64,000 nucleotides of DNA from Haematococcus lacustris. Its lineage: Eukaryota > Chlorophyta > Chlorophyceae > Chlamydomonadales > Haematococcaceae. The notes beneath the pieces are model-generated. The model was not told the origin of the DNA. It worked only from the letters and a program-made list of their open reading frames with translations, and searched no databases. The translations under genes were made by a program, and so were the position numbers. Location of the stretch: positions 6,315,480 to 6,379,479 of the forward strand of contig JASKMD010000003.1 of the NCBI GenBank assembly GCA_030144725.1. The letters run 5' to 3'. This document shows, in pieces, positions 54,751 through 64,000 of this stretch (position 1 is the stretch's first letter; every line of letters starts with the position of its first letter).

Positions 54751-55552
54751 CAGTCATAGAAAGGTGGGCATTACACCTATGTGCAAAAGAAGGCTATACA
54801 CCCACACACATAGAGACCATCAGTAGGGAAGAGGCTAAGGACGTATGCACATGTGAGCTATGCTGGCTGCCAAGAGGGTCAGCCCAATGTGCCACAACCG
54901 CAAGAGAGCCTACCACCCAGCCTGCCTTGAGAAAGCCCTCCTGTCAGGACATAAGGAAGCAGGCTACTGGCTGTGCCCTATATGCAAGTTTGGCGGCAAC
55001 GGCTTCAAGGCGACCATGCGTCAGTCAGCCCACTCGGACCTCATACGAGTATACTGGCGCCCCACCCTTGAACCGGCACCGCTCATCACGGCACACCCGG
55101 ACTACACGGCTAAGCGCAACATCTACGACGAGGAAAACAGAACGATACTAGAGGCCAAACATGCGAGGCCTGACGCGAACCTGCCGGACCACACCCGGCA
55201 AGGATTACCGGACCCGCACACCTGGCTACCCCGGTGCACCAACCTGCACTCGAAAGCCACCTTCCACACCTACCCCATCAACCCGCAGACGGACATCGTT
55301 GGAACGGGCAAATGCGAAACCTTCCTCCAACTGCACCCGCACATGACCACCCCCGCGATGAGCCTTCGCACGGGGGAGCCCATCATGCCAAAGCACAACC
55401 TAGTGCAACATGTAACGGTCCACGACGAGTCGGGCCGCACAACAGGCCTACTAACAAAACAACAACACCAACACCTACACGCTTGGTTACAACACACACC
55501 ACACGCACGCAACCTGGCCACAGAATTGGTGGCCCTCCCTAAGGAGACATGA
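54735..55552 (+). pseudogene. PHD-like zinc-finger ORF of a retroelement, frameshifted
   Basis: Two overlapping plus-strand frames together carry a Cys/His-rich cluster. VCTCELCWLP is in the first frame (about 54840-54875). SPMCHNRKRAYHPACLEKAL and YWLCPIC are in the second (54860-55552), fitting a PHD-type C4HC3 finger split by a frameshift. The rest (about 190 residues, with GTGKCETFLQLHPHM, IMPKHNLVQHVTVHDESGR) resembles, from memory, polyproteins of volvocine LINE-like elements. No RT follows before the satellite at 55.8 kb. Its base composition (ACC/CAC-rich) differs from its neighbours. Confidence 0.45.
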
Positions 55553-55734
55553 TACACAGAGCAACCACCACCCCATGAGAGCGGCACAAGAAAAAGCCCT
55601 CGCCACTCTACACACCACACGAAGCTTTCCAAGTACCGTCCAGAGGTCACTCCGGGTAATTAAGGCCGAGACGGCAGTTTCCGCTGAGGTATACCGCGGA
55701 TAGCCCATCGCAAGGGCGACCCATCGCCGTCAAT

Positions 55735-56250
55735 AACTCCGTCTAACTCGAAGTGGTTGAGCTGTAATCGCGGTTTTTAGTGTGACCCTCCGCAGGTTCT
55801 TGCTTTTTCACCGCAGGGTCAGTGTGACCCTCCGCAGGGTCAGGCCTGACCCTGCGGAGGGTCACCGCTAGGCTCGCTTCCTAGGCATTTCTGACCCTGC
55901 GGAGGGTCACAGGCCGGCTCACTTCCTAGGCATTTCTGACCCCTGCGGAGGGTCACCGCTGGCTCACTGTCCTAGTCATTTCTGACCCTGCGGAGGGTCA
56001 CAGGCCGGCTCATTTTCTAGGCATTTCTGACCCTGCGGAGGGTCACAACTTGCCCCCTTTCCTAGGCATTTCTGACCCTGCGGAGGGTCACCGCCGGCTC
56101 ATTTTTCTAGGCATTTCTGACCCTGCGGAGGGTCACAACTGGCCCCCTTTCCTAGGCATTTCTGACCCTGCGGAGGGTCACCGCTGGCTCACTTTCTAGG
56201 CATTTCTGACCCTGCGGAGGGTCACAGCCGGCTCACTTCCTAGGCATTAC
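55735..56250. repeat. 44-bp satellite built on TGACCCTGCGGAGGGTCA
   Basis: Nine units of 43-47 bp, each with CTGACCCTGCGGAGGGTCAC followed by a variable 6-10 nt, GGCTCACTTTCCTAGGCATTT-like. The core is itself an imperfect palindrome. At its left end lies a perfect 42-bp palindrome (55824-55865) where the orientation of the core flips. Confidence 0.92.
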
Positions 56251-56389
56251 TTGCACATGTCTCAACGTTAATACAACTCGCAACACCTCGCTCAGGCATT
56301 ACCAAAACATACGTCTCCACGCTCACATGTCTCGACACCCCGCAACACCTCACTACGCTGCTCCTTAGCACATGGCATGCCTTGCAACA

Positions 56390-56889
56390 NNNNNNNNNNN
56401 NNNNNNNNNNNNNNNNNNNNNNNNNNNNNNNNNNNNNNNNNNNNNNNNNNNNNNNNNNNNNNNNNNNNNNNNNNNNNNNNNNNNNNNNNNNNNNNNNNNN
56501 NNNNNNNNNNNNNNNNNNNNNNNNNNNNNNNNNNNNNNNNNNNNNNNNNNNNNNNNNNNNNNNNNNNNNNNNNNNNNNNNNNNNNNNNNNNNNNNNNNNN
56601 NNNNNNNNNNNNNNNNNNNNNNNNNNNNNNNNNNNNNNNNNNNNNNNNNNNNNNNNNNNNNNNNNNNNNNNNNNNNNNNNNNNNNNNNNNNNNNNNNNNN
56701 NNNNNNNNNNNNNNNNNNNNNNNNNNNNNNNNNNNNNNNNNNNNNNNNNNNNNNNNNNNNNNNNNNNNNNNNNNNNNNNNNNNNNNNNNNNNNNNNNNNN
56801 NNNNNNNNNNNNNNNNNNNNNNNNNNNNNNNNNNNNNNNNNNNNNNNNNNNNNNNNNNNNNNNNNNNNNNNNNNNNNNNNNNNNNNNNN
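56390..56889. other. assembly gap (500 N)
   Basis: Exactly 500 Ns. The gap removes the outer 7 bp of the downstream LTR and its flanking target site. Confidence 0.99.
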
Positions 56890-57112
56890 GCGCCAGCCGC
56901 TGCCTTTAATCTTACAGAGTGAGCAGCATGTCGTTGTAATAATTAGCGCCACTGCATTACTACCGCACTCTTCACACAGCAACTGGGCTTGGGTTTAGAA
57001 CGGGACCCCCGGGAGTTGAACCCGAATGGTGGGCAGTGTACAGCCCACCAGTGACCTCCCCAGTCACTCTGCTAAAGTGTGGAATACGGACACGCGGACG
57101 CGCGCCGTTACA
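56883..57112 (-). repeat. 3' LTR of the chromovirus
   Basis: On the minus strand it begins TGTAACGGCGCGCG and would end GGCGCCGTGACA, giving TG...CA ends with short inverted termini (TGTAACGGCGC / GCGCCGTGACA). 56890-57112 is identical to 62835-63057. It contains the tRNA-like segment described for the 5' LTR. Confidence 0.93.
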
Positions 57113-57127
57113 TTCCTCCCCCTCTTA
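57113..57127 (-). other. polypurine tract
   Basis: On the minus strand AAGAGGGGGAGGAA lies directly upstream of the TGTAACGG start of the 3' LTR, the standard position for priming plus-strand DNA synthesis. Confidence 0.85.
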
Positions 57128-57324
57128 AGAGATCCGTTCCGCCAAGGTACCAAGGGGTAACCCAAAGTATCAAGGCTCGCAATCTATAGAGACCACTAAC
57201 AAACAGACTGACCCATAAGGGTACCAATCACCCACAGACAAGTATGCAACACCAAAAGGTGTCACATGGAGACCATGGTCATAGGACCAGGCCAGGTGAC
57301 ATAAGTCACTTAGGACAACAAACA

Positions 57325-58920
57325 TCAAGGCAGATTATGCACAGCCTTATACCTAGACAAGATCTGGGGAGCACCAGCTAGGTTAGCTTCTGGCTCCCAA
57401 GTGTTGTAGGTGTCATCATAGCCGGTCCACTTGACCAGGTACTCCATTCGCTTCTTGAACCGTACCTGCCTGTGATTCAACAGGCTATGCACTTCATAGT
57501 GAGGAGCATCCTCCAGCCACTCCAACACAGGAGGGGGGTGGAACCCTTGGCTGCCAGTGTACTTCTTAAGAAGTGACACATGGAACACAGGGTGCAACCT
57601 GCTCATGGTGGGAGGTAGCTCCAACCTGTAGGCAGACTCACCTAGCCTACCTGTGACCTTGAAAGGCCCCACATACCTAGGCAAGAACTTACGTGCTTTG
57701 CCTGGTGCATTGCGCAGGTTCTTGGTGCTCAGCAAGACACTGTCACCCACGCTGAACGTGACATCACGCCTACGCTTATTCTCATACCTTTCTTGGCGAT
57801 CCTGAGCCACCCTCATGCACTCTTGGGCATGCTTCACCTCATGCTCCCACTTCTTGGCAAAGCTCTCAGCGGAGGGCGAGAGGCACGGCCTGGGCAGCTT
57901 ATGCAGCATAGGCGTAATGGGTGACTGTCCATAGTTCACCAGGAATGGTGTAGACTGAATGGACTCCTGCCAGGAATTATTAATGGCAAACTCGGCAAAA
58001 GCCAGGTGTCTAGGCCAATCAACCTGGGTAGGCAGGATATAATGTCTAAGCATTTCTTCCACAATTTGATTAGTACGCTCAGTTTGCCCATTAGACTCTG
58101 GATGATACGCAGTGCTGAAAGCAGGGTCTACGCCTATCAGCTTCCTGACCTCAATCCAGAACTGATTGTTAAAGGTCGCACCACGATCAGAGATGGTAAC
58201 TTTAGATAGACCATGGTATTTAAATACGTGGTCAATGTAAAGTTCAGCAAACTCCTTAGCATCCATGGCCTCAATGCATGGGATTAGGTGAACCATCTTT
58301 GATAGACGATCCACGACCACACAGATTGAGTCATAGCCATGCACACCGACTGGAAGCTTAACCACCAAATCCATGGTGACAGATTCCCAGCGGTACCCAG
58401 GTATAGACAAGGGATTTAGCAACCCACCAGGAACCTGGCGAGACGCTTTGTTACGTTGGCATGCATCACAATTAGCCACATAGTGTCTAACATCAGTGCG
58501 CATAGTTTTCCACCAGAACACCCTGCGCACACGCTCCAAGGTCTTGGTGATGCCAACATGGCCAGCATACTTAGCATCATGCATTTCGTGCAAAATATGC
58601 TCTCGCAGCTGAATATCATTAGGGACTATAATAGTGCCTTTATCAAGATGTCGCCACAGTCCCTCCTGGGTCATTTCCCACTCCTCATTAGGTTCAGCAA
58701 AGGCGGGATCAGTGCTATAGGCACTAATAAGCCAATCTATGACCTGAGAAGGGTGACCAGGACACTCAGGGACCTGTGACTCACAGTCTTTAGAGACCGG
58801 GTCAGCCCACCTCAACCGCTTACACTCTGATGGCTTTAGAGCATCATCAGAGTCAGCATCATGGTCAGGGTCTGATCCAGCAGTAGGCTGCTGTTCGCTG
58901 CCTCCGCTGCCGCTGCTCAA
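57325..58920 (-). CDS. chromovirus integrase with chromodomain
   Basis: 531 codons to the stop at 57325. HHCC zinc-binding domain (H114/H121, C151/C154); catalytic D184 (VTMDLVVKLP), D245 (TISDRGATF) and E281 (SNGQTERTNQ); GPY-type region (FLPRYVGPFKV); C-terminal chromodomain (MEYLVKWTGYDDTYNTWEP). Chromodomains direct integration toward modified histones. The frame is continuous with the RNase H frame except for one TAG at 58951-58953 and ten codons between, so it is part of pol and not a separate gene; the apparent start is a TTG. Confidence 0.93.
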   Translation of the reverse strand: MSSGSGGSEQQPTAGSDPDHDADSDDALKPSECKRLRWADPVSKDCESQVPECPGHPSQVIDWLISAYSTDPAFAEPNEEWEMTQEGLWRHLDKGTIIVPNDIQLREHILHEMHDAKYAGHVGITKTLERVRRVFWWKTMRTDVRHYVANCDACQRNKASRQVPGGLLNPLSIPGYRWESVTMDLVVKLPVGVHGYDSICVVVDRLSKMVHLIPCIEAMDAKEFAELYIDHVFKYHGLSKVTISDRGATFNNQFWIEVRKLIGVDPAFSTAYHPESNGQTERTNQIVEEMLRHYILPTQVDWPRHLAFAEFAINNSWQESIQSTPFLVNYGQSPITPMLHKLPRPCLSPSAESFAKKWEHEVKHAQECMRVAQDRQERYENKRRRDVTFSVGDSVLLSTKNLRNAPGKARKFLPRYVGPFKVTGRLGESAYRLELPPTMSRLHPVFHVSLLKKYTGSQGFHPPPVLEWLEDAPHYEVHSLLNHRQVRFKKRMEYLVKWTGYDDTYNTWEPEANLAGAPQILSRYKAVHNLP

Positions 58921-58950
58921 CGGTGTACCTGCACCGGCTTCCTCCCCCTC

Positions 58951-60024
58951 CTATAATCTCCGCTTCTGCTGCCTGGTCGTCACCAGGATTTTGTCAGTAT
59001 CAGTCTTAGCCGTCGCTGAAGTTACTGGAATACGTGACAGTGGGTCTGCAGGATTAGTGTTGCCAGGTAGGTATTTGATGGTGTAATCAAATCGGGACAG
59101 GAATTCCAACCAGCGGCTCTGCCTACGGGACAGTGTAGACTGCGTAGGTAGGGCCTCTAGAGGGCGGTGATCAGTATACAGTGTGAATTGCACACCTTCA
59201 AGGTAGCATCGCCACTGTGTACACGCAGCAATAATAGCCTGTGTTTCCTGCTCCCCAGTGGTATAATTCTTTTCAGCCTTTGTAAGCTTACGAGAATAAT
59301 AAGCAAGGGGATAACCATCCTGCATCAAGACTGCCCCGACACCCAGTAATGAAGCGTCACAGTAGACTTGGAAAGGTTTGGTTGTATCAGGAAGGCGGAG
59401 CATAGGCACACGCATGACTGCCTGCTTTACAGCGTTGAAGGCATCTAACTGAGGTTTAGGCCACTCCTCCCAGTTAAAAGATCTGCCTTCAGGTCCAGTC
59501 AGGTTAGTGAGTGGAGCTGCAATGGCACTGAAATTATGTACAAATTTGCGTACATAATTGGCCATGCCAAGGAATGGCTGCAAGGCTGTCAGGTTCGTAG
59601 GAACAGGCCAGTCTTTTATTGCAGCCACCTTGCTGGGGTCTACAGCTACACCATCTTTAGAGATGATGTGACCCAGGAAAGGTAAAGACTCTTTCATAAA
59701 ATCACACTTGGAAAGTTTAGCAAAGTATTTGTGTTTCCTCAACAAATCAAATACTTCACGAAGGTGGACGAGGTGTTCCTTGATAGACTTGGACATGATT
59801 AAAATGTCATCAAGGTATACAAGGGCACACTTATCAATCACCTCGGCAAATGCCTGGTTCATGGCACGTTGAAACGTGGCCGGTGCATTGGTTAGACCAA
59901 AGCACAGAACTTTGTATTGGTAATGACCTATGGGTGTCCTAAACGCAGTTTTAGGAATATCTTCATCAGGGATCCTGATCTGATGGTAACCAGCCTGGAG
60001 ATCCAGGGAAGAGAACACGGTCAT
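58951..60024 (-). CDS. chromovirus reverse transcriptase (C-terminal part) and RNase H
   Basis: Begins [19 protein letters not shown] (first catalytic Asp, D8) and includes [16 protein letters not shown] and [10 protein letters not shown] (catalytic YLDD, residues 70-73). LPFLGHIIS follows, then RNase H ([40 protein letters not shown]). It ends at an in-frame TAG at 58951. The N-terminal fingers of RT are in the preceding frame. The short segment normally linking YPLPN to the SxxDL motif has been replaced by TACCC-type repeats, causing a frame change. Confidence 0.93.
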   Translation of the reverse strand: MTVFSSLDLQAGYHQIRIPDEDIPKTAFRTPIGHYQYKVLCFGLTNAPATFQRAMNQAFAEVIDKCALVYLDDILIMSKSIKEHLVHLREVFDLLRKHKYFAKLSKCDFMKESLPFLGHIISKDGVAVDPSKVAAIKDWPVPTNLTALQPFLGMANYVRKFVHNFSAIAAPLTNLTGPEGRSFNWEEWPKPQLDAFNAVKQAVMRVPMLRLPDTTKPFQVYCDASLLGVGAVLMQDGYPLAYYSRKLTKAEKNYTTGEQETQAIIAACTQWRCYLEGVQFTLYTDHRPLEALPTQSTLSRRQSRWLEFLSRFDYTIKYLPGNTNPADPLSRIPVTSATAKTDTDKILVTTRQQKRRL

Positions 60025-61226
60025 ACCAGAAAGGGGTATAGGGTATTGGGTAGAGGGTATTGGTCACGAATGGTGAGCTTATTGAGTTGACGATAGTCTA
60101 CGCACATACGTAGTTCTCCAGTTTTCTTCTTTACAAAAAGAACGGGCGCTGCATAAGGGGATGTGCTAGGCTCAATCAACCCTTTGGATAGCATGTCAGT
60201 GACCTGTTTCTTAACCTCATCCTGTTCTGGCTTACTCATCCTATAACTGGGCCTAGCAGGAGGTTTAGCACCTTCCTGCAAGGGAATGGAATGCCCTACG
60301 TTACGCGCAGGAGGCAACCCAGTTATAGGCTGAAACACATCAGAGTACTCCATAAGGAGACTCTTCAGCTGTGCAGCCTGCTCTGGAGGTACGCCAGGTG
60401 GGTCTTGCAAGTTCTCATAAGAGACCAGTGCCACCACACCTGTACCACCTTGTTTGAGCCATCTTGCAGCCTCTTTGGCAGACAAGGGTGTAGAGACACC
60501 GCTTGGGCCAGGCTCAAGGAAACCAGGGGGTATAGCATAAGCTTCTTTTACAGGGTTTACAGTAGATTGAGACTCAACTGTACAGTTCACTGACCCACCT
60601 TTGCTAATAGCTGAAGGTAGGAGTACAGGCCTGCCCTTAGGGGTACGCAGGGTGAGGGACTTGTCGATGTAGTCGACCAGTGCCCCCTGCACAGTAAGCC
60701 AGTCAGCACCCAGCAGGATGTCATACTCATGCACCAGTTCAGGCATCACAGTCAAGTTACAAAAGCAGCTGAATTGCTGAATGGACAGGTGTGCCTTGAC
60801 ATAATGCGTGCAATACACCGGTTGATTATTGGCAACTTCATAACGAAGAGCCACCGGGTACTCATACAGCTTCAGCTTGTGTTTAGACACAAACATGTCA
60901 CTGATGAACGAGTCATCAGCACCACCGTCAGCAAGGCAAAAGCACTTGTGATCATGGTTCAGGGTGCCAGAAAACCTGAATCTCACCTTTCCATCACGTC
61001 CAACCATTCCCAGTACATGTGCCTGCTGGTACCGAGCCTTAGAAGGCACAGCAAGCTTACAGGGCACATCACTCAAAACAGAACATGGCAGTTCTGTTGA
61101 CAGGGCAGGCTGGGACACATCAGGGCAGGCAAACAAAGGAACTTGAGTTGAGTCGGCCTTTAGCTCACTCACACTCCCTGCTCCTACAACTGCAGCATCA
61201 TTCAGCAGTTGCTCAGGTTCAGACAC
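60021..61226 (-). CDS. chromovirus protease and RT N-terminus
   Basis: About 400 codons. The aspartic protease motif is [11 protein letters not shown] (D100, a DGGA variant of DSGA), with [10 protein letters not shown] downstream. RT fingers: [20 protein letters not shown], then [17 protein letters not shown]. The frame is continuous with gag after a TGA at 61260 (eleven codons, then a GTG taken as the apparent start), so protease is probably made by readthrough or frameshift from gag, or the TGA is a lesion. It ends prematurely at 60021. Confidence 0.9.
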   Translation of the reverse strand: MSEPEQLLNDAAVVGAGSVSELKADSTQVPLFACPDVSQPALSTELPCSVLSDVPCKLAVPSKARYQQAHVLGMVGRDGKVRFRFSGTLNHDHKCFCLADGGADDSFISDMFVSKHKLKLYEYPVALRYEVANNQPVYCTHYVKAHLSIQQFSCFCNLTVMPELVHEYDILLGADWLTVQGALVDYIDKSLTLRTPKGRPVLLPSAISKGGSVNCTVESQSTVNPVKEAYAIPPGFLEPGPSGVSTPLSAKEAARWLKQGGTGVVALVSYENLQDPPGVPPEQAAQLKSLLMEYSDVFQPITGLPPARNVGHSIPLQEGAKPPARPSYRMSKPEQDEVKKQVTDMLSKGLIEPSTSPYAAPVLFVKKKTGELRMCVDYRQLNKLTIRDQYPLPNTLYPFLV

Positions 61227-61259
61227 AGCACAGATCTGGCTGTCTGGCTGCGCAACACT

Positions 61260-62796
61260 TCAGCGGCCTATGGCAATGCGGGCAGACTGAGAGCGCCGGC
61301 CCTTAGGCTGAGCAGGTGGAGGACGCTGCTCAGGCTCAGACTCAGACTCCTCTGGCTCAGAGGGAGGCTTAGAGTCAGACTTCTGCCCAGGCTTCTTGGC
61401 ACCGTTAGGTGGGTTCTGGTAGCCAGATCTGCGGCGGGCTTCAATAGCAGTGTACTGCTGGAACGGGCAGGGCCAGTTGGACAGGTGACCAGGGTGGTAG
61501 CACTTGTAACAGTACTGGCCAGGCTCAGGGCGAGGAGAGGCCCACAGGTTGACTTTCCTGGGGCGCTTGCTACCACCAGCAGGACCAGGAGGGGGACCAC
61601 AGCCCCTCCTGCCTGGGCGAGCACCTCCACCCATAGCCGTCACAGCCTGCACAGCATGGACACCATTAGACACAGCACCCTTAGATGGTGTTGTGGTGGC
61701 CAGCATGACAATGTTCCTCTGCGCCTGCCGAGCAGCATCAATGGCCTGAGACAGAGTGGGGTCCTTGAAAGGAGCCAGATCCTTCAAAACAGCAGTCTGC
61801 AAAGCAGGGCTGAGACCCTCTGGTAAACACCATGCACAGCAAAGGCTGGCACATGCTGTCAGAACCTGCAATCAGCAAGTTGTTTCTGAAGGCAATGATA
61901 TAGCTGCCCAAGAGCATGCCAGTGGTCATCTGAAGAGACCCGTCAATGAGCTTGGTACGAGCCACATTGCAGTCATCCCTAAGGTCATCGCCTGTGTATT
62001 CACAGAAGGCGGAACGAAGGTAAGCCCAGTCAGGTGCGTCGGCATACAAAGCAGCATATGCGTCTTTGACTGAGGGGTACCAGGTGTTGCGGGCGGTGCC
62101 AGTCAGAAAAGCAGGCATAGCAGACGCGACATCAAGCCTGTAGCGAGCACAGTGACGTTCTAAGTCGTCACAAAATGCAGAAGCTCTGCGATGAGTAGCA
62201 CTGCAAGCATCAGTCCATTTGTCGGGACCTGGTATAGACCTGGCACTCAGCGACAAAGGCATAGGCAGTTCCGAAACAGGAGGGCCCATAGGGACAGCTC
62301 GTTCCCTCTGCCCGTTGTTCCCCAGAGATCCATCAGGCAACGCAGACGCATCAGGCCTACCCGCTGGATCTGACCTAGGGCCTGTAGGAGCTCGAGGCCT
62401 TACTTGAGTGTTGATGGTGGAGAGCGTCTGCCGCATAGCCTCGTTCTCAGCCACCAGCTGGGCTTGGCGTTGCTCCAGCTCCTCAATGTATTCCAGGTCT
62501 CCTCCAGTGTAGGGTCCTGGCGGCACGTCCATCTCGCCTTCCTCGATGCCTTCACCACGAGCATCGCCAAGGCCGTCACCAGGACCATTCTCAGGGGCCA
62601 TAGAGCCGCCTGACGGGGTGTTAAACACCGCCTTGAACTTCTCACGCATGGCTGGATTAGCCTGTGCGGCTTCGATGAGCTTGTCCATCATATCGAACGC
62701 TGTTTCCAGTGGAGTTGTAACAGGAGGGGCTGTTGTAACACCAGACCCGGCGTTGGAGTTGCCTGGCGGCGTTGGAGTTGGCTCTTTGTCCGTCAT
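61260..62796 (-). CDS. chromovirus gag, one frameshift
   Basis: I take the ATG at 62796 (MTDKEPTPTPPGNS) and not 62826, which lies inside the PBS-like segment. Capsid-type region: GPDKWTDACSATHRRASAFC, LDVASAMPAFLTGTARNTWY, LLGSYIIAFRNNLL. At about 61822-61828 (minus-strand GGTGTTTACC) the frame must shift by -1 to continue as LPEGLSPALQTAVLKDLAPF. A Lys/Arg-rich tail has a zinc knuckle CYKCYHPGHLSNWPC (CX2CX4HX5C, one residue longer than usual). The product packages element RNA. Confidence 0.88.
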
Positions 62797-62804
62797 GTTG
62801 CTGT

Positions 62805-62826
62805 GTGTACGTCGGTCGGAAACCAT
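62805..62826 (-). other. primer-binding-site candidate
   Basis: Two bases (GA) after the 5' LTR end, the minus strand reads TGGTTTCCGACCGACG. TGG is the complement of the universal tRNA CCA end, and position and spacing are right. The priming tRNA is not identified; it is not the usual initiator-Met pattern. Confidence 0.6.
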
Positions 62827-62827
62827 C

Positions 62828-63057
62828 TGTCACGGCGCCAGCCGCTGCCTTTAATCTTACAGAGTGAGCAGCATGTCGTTGTAATAATTAGCGCCACTGC
62901 ATTACTACCGCACTCTTCACACAGCAACTGGGCTTGGGTTTAGAACGGGACCCCCGGGAGTTGAACCCGAATGGTGGGCAGTGTACAGCCCACCAGTGAC
63001 CTCCCCAGTCACTCTGCTAAAGTGTGGAATACGGACACGCGGACGCGCGCCGTTACA
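62828..63057 (-). repeat. 5' LTR of the chromovirus, with tRNA-like segment
   Basis: 230 bp, TG...CA. On the minus strand (63027-62945) it contains A-box-like TAGCAGAGTGACTGG and B-box-like GGGTTCAACTCCC. Three consecutive hairpins resemble the D, anticodon and T arms: AGTGAC-GTCACT, GGTGGGC-GCCCACC and CGGG-CCCG around TTCAACT. There is no matching acceptor stem. Confidence 0.9.
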
Positions 63058-63159
63058 CACGCGGTGGAGACAGCCCACTCCATTGCAAAGACAAGCTACA
63101 GACTTAGGGTTACTAAGAGGGAGGGAGGGTAGGGGGGTCGCCTCGTTCTTGACTTGATT

Positions 63160-63240
63160 GGTGGGAGCAGGCCGCGCCCCAGGCGGTAGCTCCTCCCTTA
63201 ATGCACGCCGGCGAATACCGGAGCTGTCTTCTTCTTCTTC
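63160..63240 (+). mobile_element. 3' fragment of the 600-bp retroposon
   Basis: GTGGGAGCAGGCCGCGCC, GGCGGTAGCTCCTCCCTTAA and TGCACGCCGG match the last 80 bp of the elements at 20325-20924 and 30024-30619. The tail here is (CTT)n and the 5' part is absent, as expected of a 5'-truncated retroposon. Confidence 0.8.
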
Positions 63241-63392
63241 AGTACTGTAGGTACTCACGAGGTACCCCGAGGTACCTACAGTACTGTAGGTGCCTACAGT
63301 ACTGTAGGTGCCTACAGTACTGTAGATACCTACAGTACTGTAATTGGTCTCTCGAGGTACCTCGAGGTACCTACAGTACTGTAGGCACCTAC
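63240..63392. repeat. TACAGTACTGTA palindrome cluster 3
   Basis: Six copies of CCTACAGTACTGTAGG-type palindromes mixed with GAGGTACCTCGAGGTACC, also palindromic. It begins at the tail of the retroposon fragment. Confidence 0.88.
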
Positions 63393-63427
63393 GTATAGTA
63401 TAATGTCGGAGGCCAAGCTGTTACGGG

Positions 63428-63523
63428 AAAATAACGACCGAGACCTCGTCGAAAGTTGCAGTAAACGACGAGGCGTAGCCGAGTCGTTTACGCAGCTTGA
63501 GACGAGGCCGAGGTTGTTATTTG
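63428..63523. repeat. 96-bp imperfect fold-back
   Basis: The segment from AATAACGACCGAGACCTCGT to GACGAGGCCGAGGTTGTTAT is an imperfect palindrome across its whole length, centred on GAGGCGTAGCCGAG with inner arms GTAAACGAC and GTCGTTTAC. Confidence 0.75.
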
Positions 63524-63652
63524 AACGTGAACAGCGCGGGCCGAGACATTATACAGTATCCCTTTACATTACGGGTTGGTTCCGGGCAAGAACGTCTACA
63601 AGATAAGCGCGCAGCATCAAAGCCTCTGCTATGCCCAGCTTTGTCGACGGCC

Positions 63653-63855
63653 CCTACACTTTTTCAGTAAAACAGCGGTTACGCAGCGGTTACAGTAAAA
63701 CTTCGGCGCTTTTTCAGTAAAAACAGCGGTTAGGCAGCGGTTACAGTAAAGATTCTGCACTTTTTCAGTAAAAATAGCGGTTACGCAGCGGTTACAGTAA
63801 ATGTCTTGCACTTTTCCAGTAAAAACAGCGGTTACGCAGCGGTTACAGTAAAACT
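63653..63855. repeat. 57-bp tandem repeat, about 3.5-4 copies
   Basis: Each unit contains ACTTTTTCAGTAAAAACAGC, then GGTTACGCAGCGGTTACAGT and AAA plus a variable 8-10 nt. An internal CAGCGGTTA is doubled within each unit. No coding role seen. Sequence from 63856 to the window end is unassigned. Confidence 0.88.
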
Positions 63856-64000
63856 CCGCGGAAGCCACGCTGTCTCCGGCATCCTACAGCCACGCACACA
63901 GCCTGCTCAAATATGGGGAGAGCAGCGCAACCCATTCGGAGCGCGAGGTCAAAGAGGTCTCGGAGCTGTTTTTTACGGGAAAAAAAAAATTCTTACTTTC

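Larger units (their letters stand above)
56883..63057 (-). mobile_element. Ty3/gypsy chromovirus, near-complete
   Basis: About 6.2 kb, minus strand. 5' LTR 62828-63057; 3' LTR 56883-57112, its outer 7 bases hidden in the gap. Order: LTR, PBS-like site, gag, protease, RT, RNase H, integrase with chromodomain, polypurine tract, LTR. The LTRs are identical over the 223 bp that can be compared, so insertion is recent. Four reading-frame interruptions separate gag, protease/RT, RT/RNase H and integrase. The TSD cannot be checked because the left flank is in the gap. Confidence 0.95.

Overview
The window is nuclear DNA from a GC-rich green alga of the order Chlamydomonadales. Genes are split into many short exons (GT-AG, occasionally GC-AG). 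The sequence is loaded with micro- and minisatellites and holds retroelements with volvocine-type domain sets. Several repeated protein families recall Haematococcus lacustris; that attribution is from memory and was not searched. A TTAGGG-type interstitial telomere-like tract fits the same clade. No prokaryotic operon, CRISPR array or rRNA was seen.

Layout. 1-2.1 kb: a tRNA-derived SINE with target-site duplication (TSD) and a decayed Ty1/copia gag-protease fragment. 3.7-5.4 kb: a low-complexity protein exon (minus). 6.5-13.2 kb: nine phase-consistent exons of autophagy gene ATG9 (minus), with introns full of tandem repeats. The array upstream of ATG9 is more than 3.5 kb of AGGC repeats and runs into an assembly gap, so the ATG9 N-terminus is missing. 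17.4-18.3 kb: a non-autonomous hAT element with perfect 8-bp TSDs.

18.4-41.3 kb (minus): one large gene of about 28 exons and about 1,700 residues. It is a STAND/NLR-type protein with an N-terminal helical region resembling MLKL/HeLo/RPW8-like bundles, a NACHT NTPase with Walker A and B, a winged-helix-like region, and about fourteen WD40 repeats, almost every one on its own phase-2 exon of about 126 nt. Exons and flanking introns have been duplicated together. Its introns host two copies of a 600-bp retroposon, a 156-bp SINE placed exactly on a splice donor, Fanzor/TnpB-like remnants, and a hAT nested beside one of them.

41.7-56.4 kb is mobile-element debris. It holds two more Fanzor-like copies, a 108-bp near-perfect hairpin, a hAT transposase fragment and a 2-kb GGGGC array. 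It also holds a gypsy fragment in which a cytosine-C5-methyltransferase-like domain precedes the integrase, an inverted PHD-finger piece, a TIR element, a PHD-type retroelement ORF and palindromic satellites. 56.9-63.1 kb: a nearly complete Ty3/gypsy chromovirus (minus) with identical LTRs, PPT, probable PBS, gag, protease, RT, RNase H and chromodomain integrase, but four reading-frame interruptions. 63.1-64 kb: more palindromic and tandem repeats.

The only convincing host genes are ATG9, the NLR-like gene and possibly the 3.7-5.4 kb exon. Exon boundaries were set by hand from splice motifs and phase continuity.
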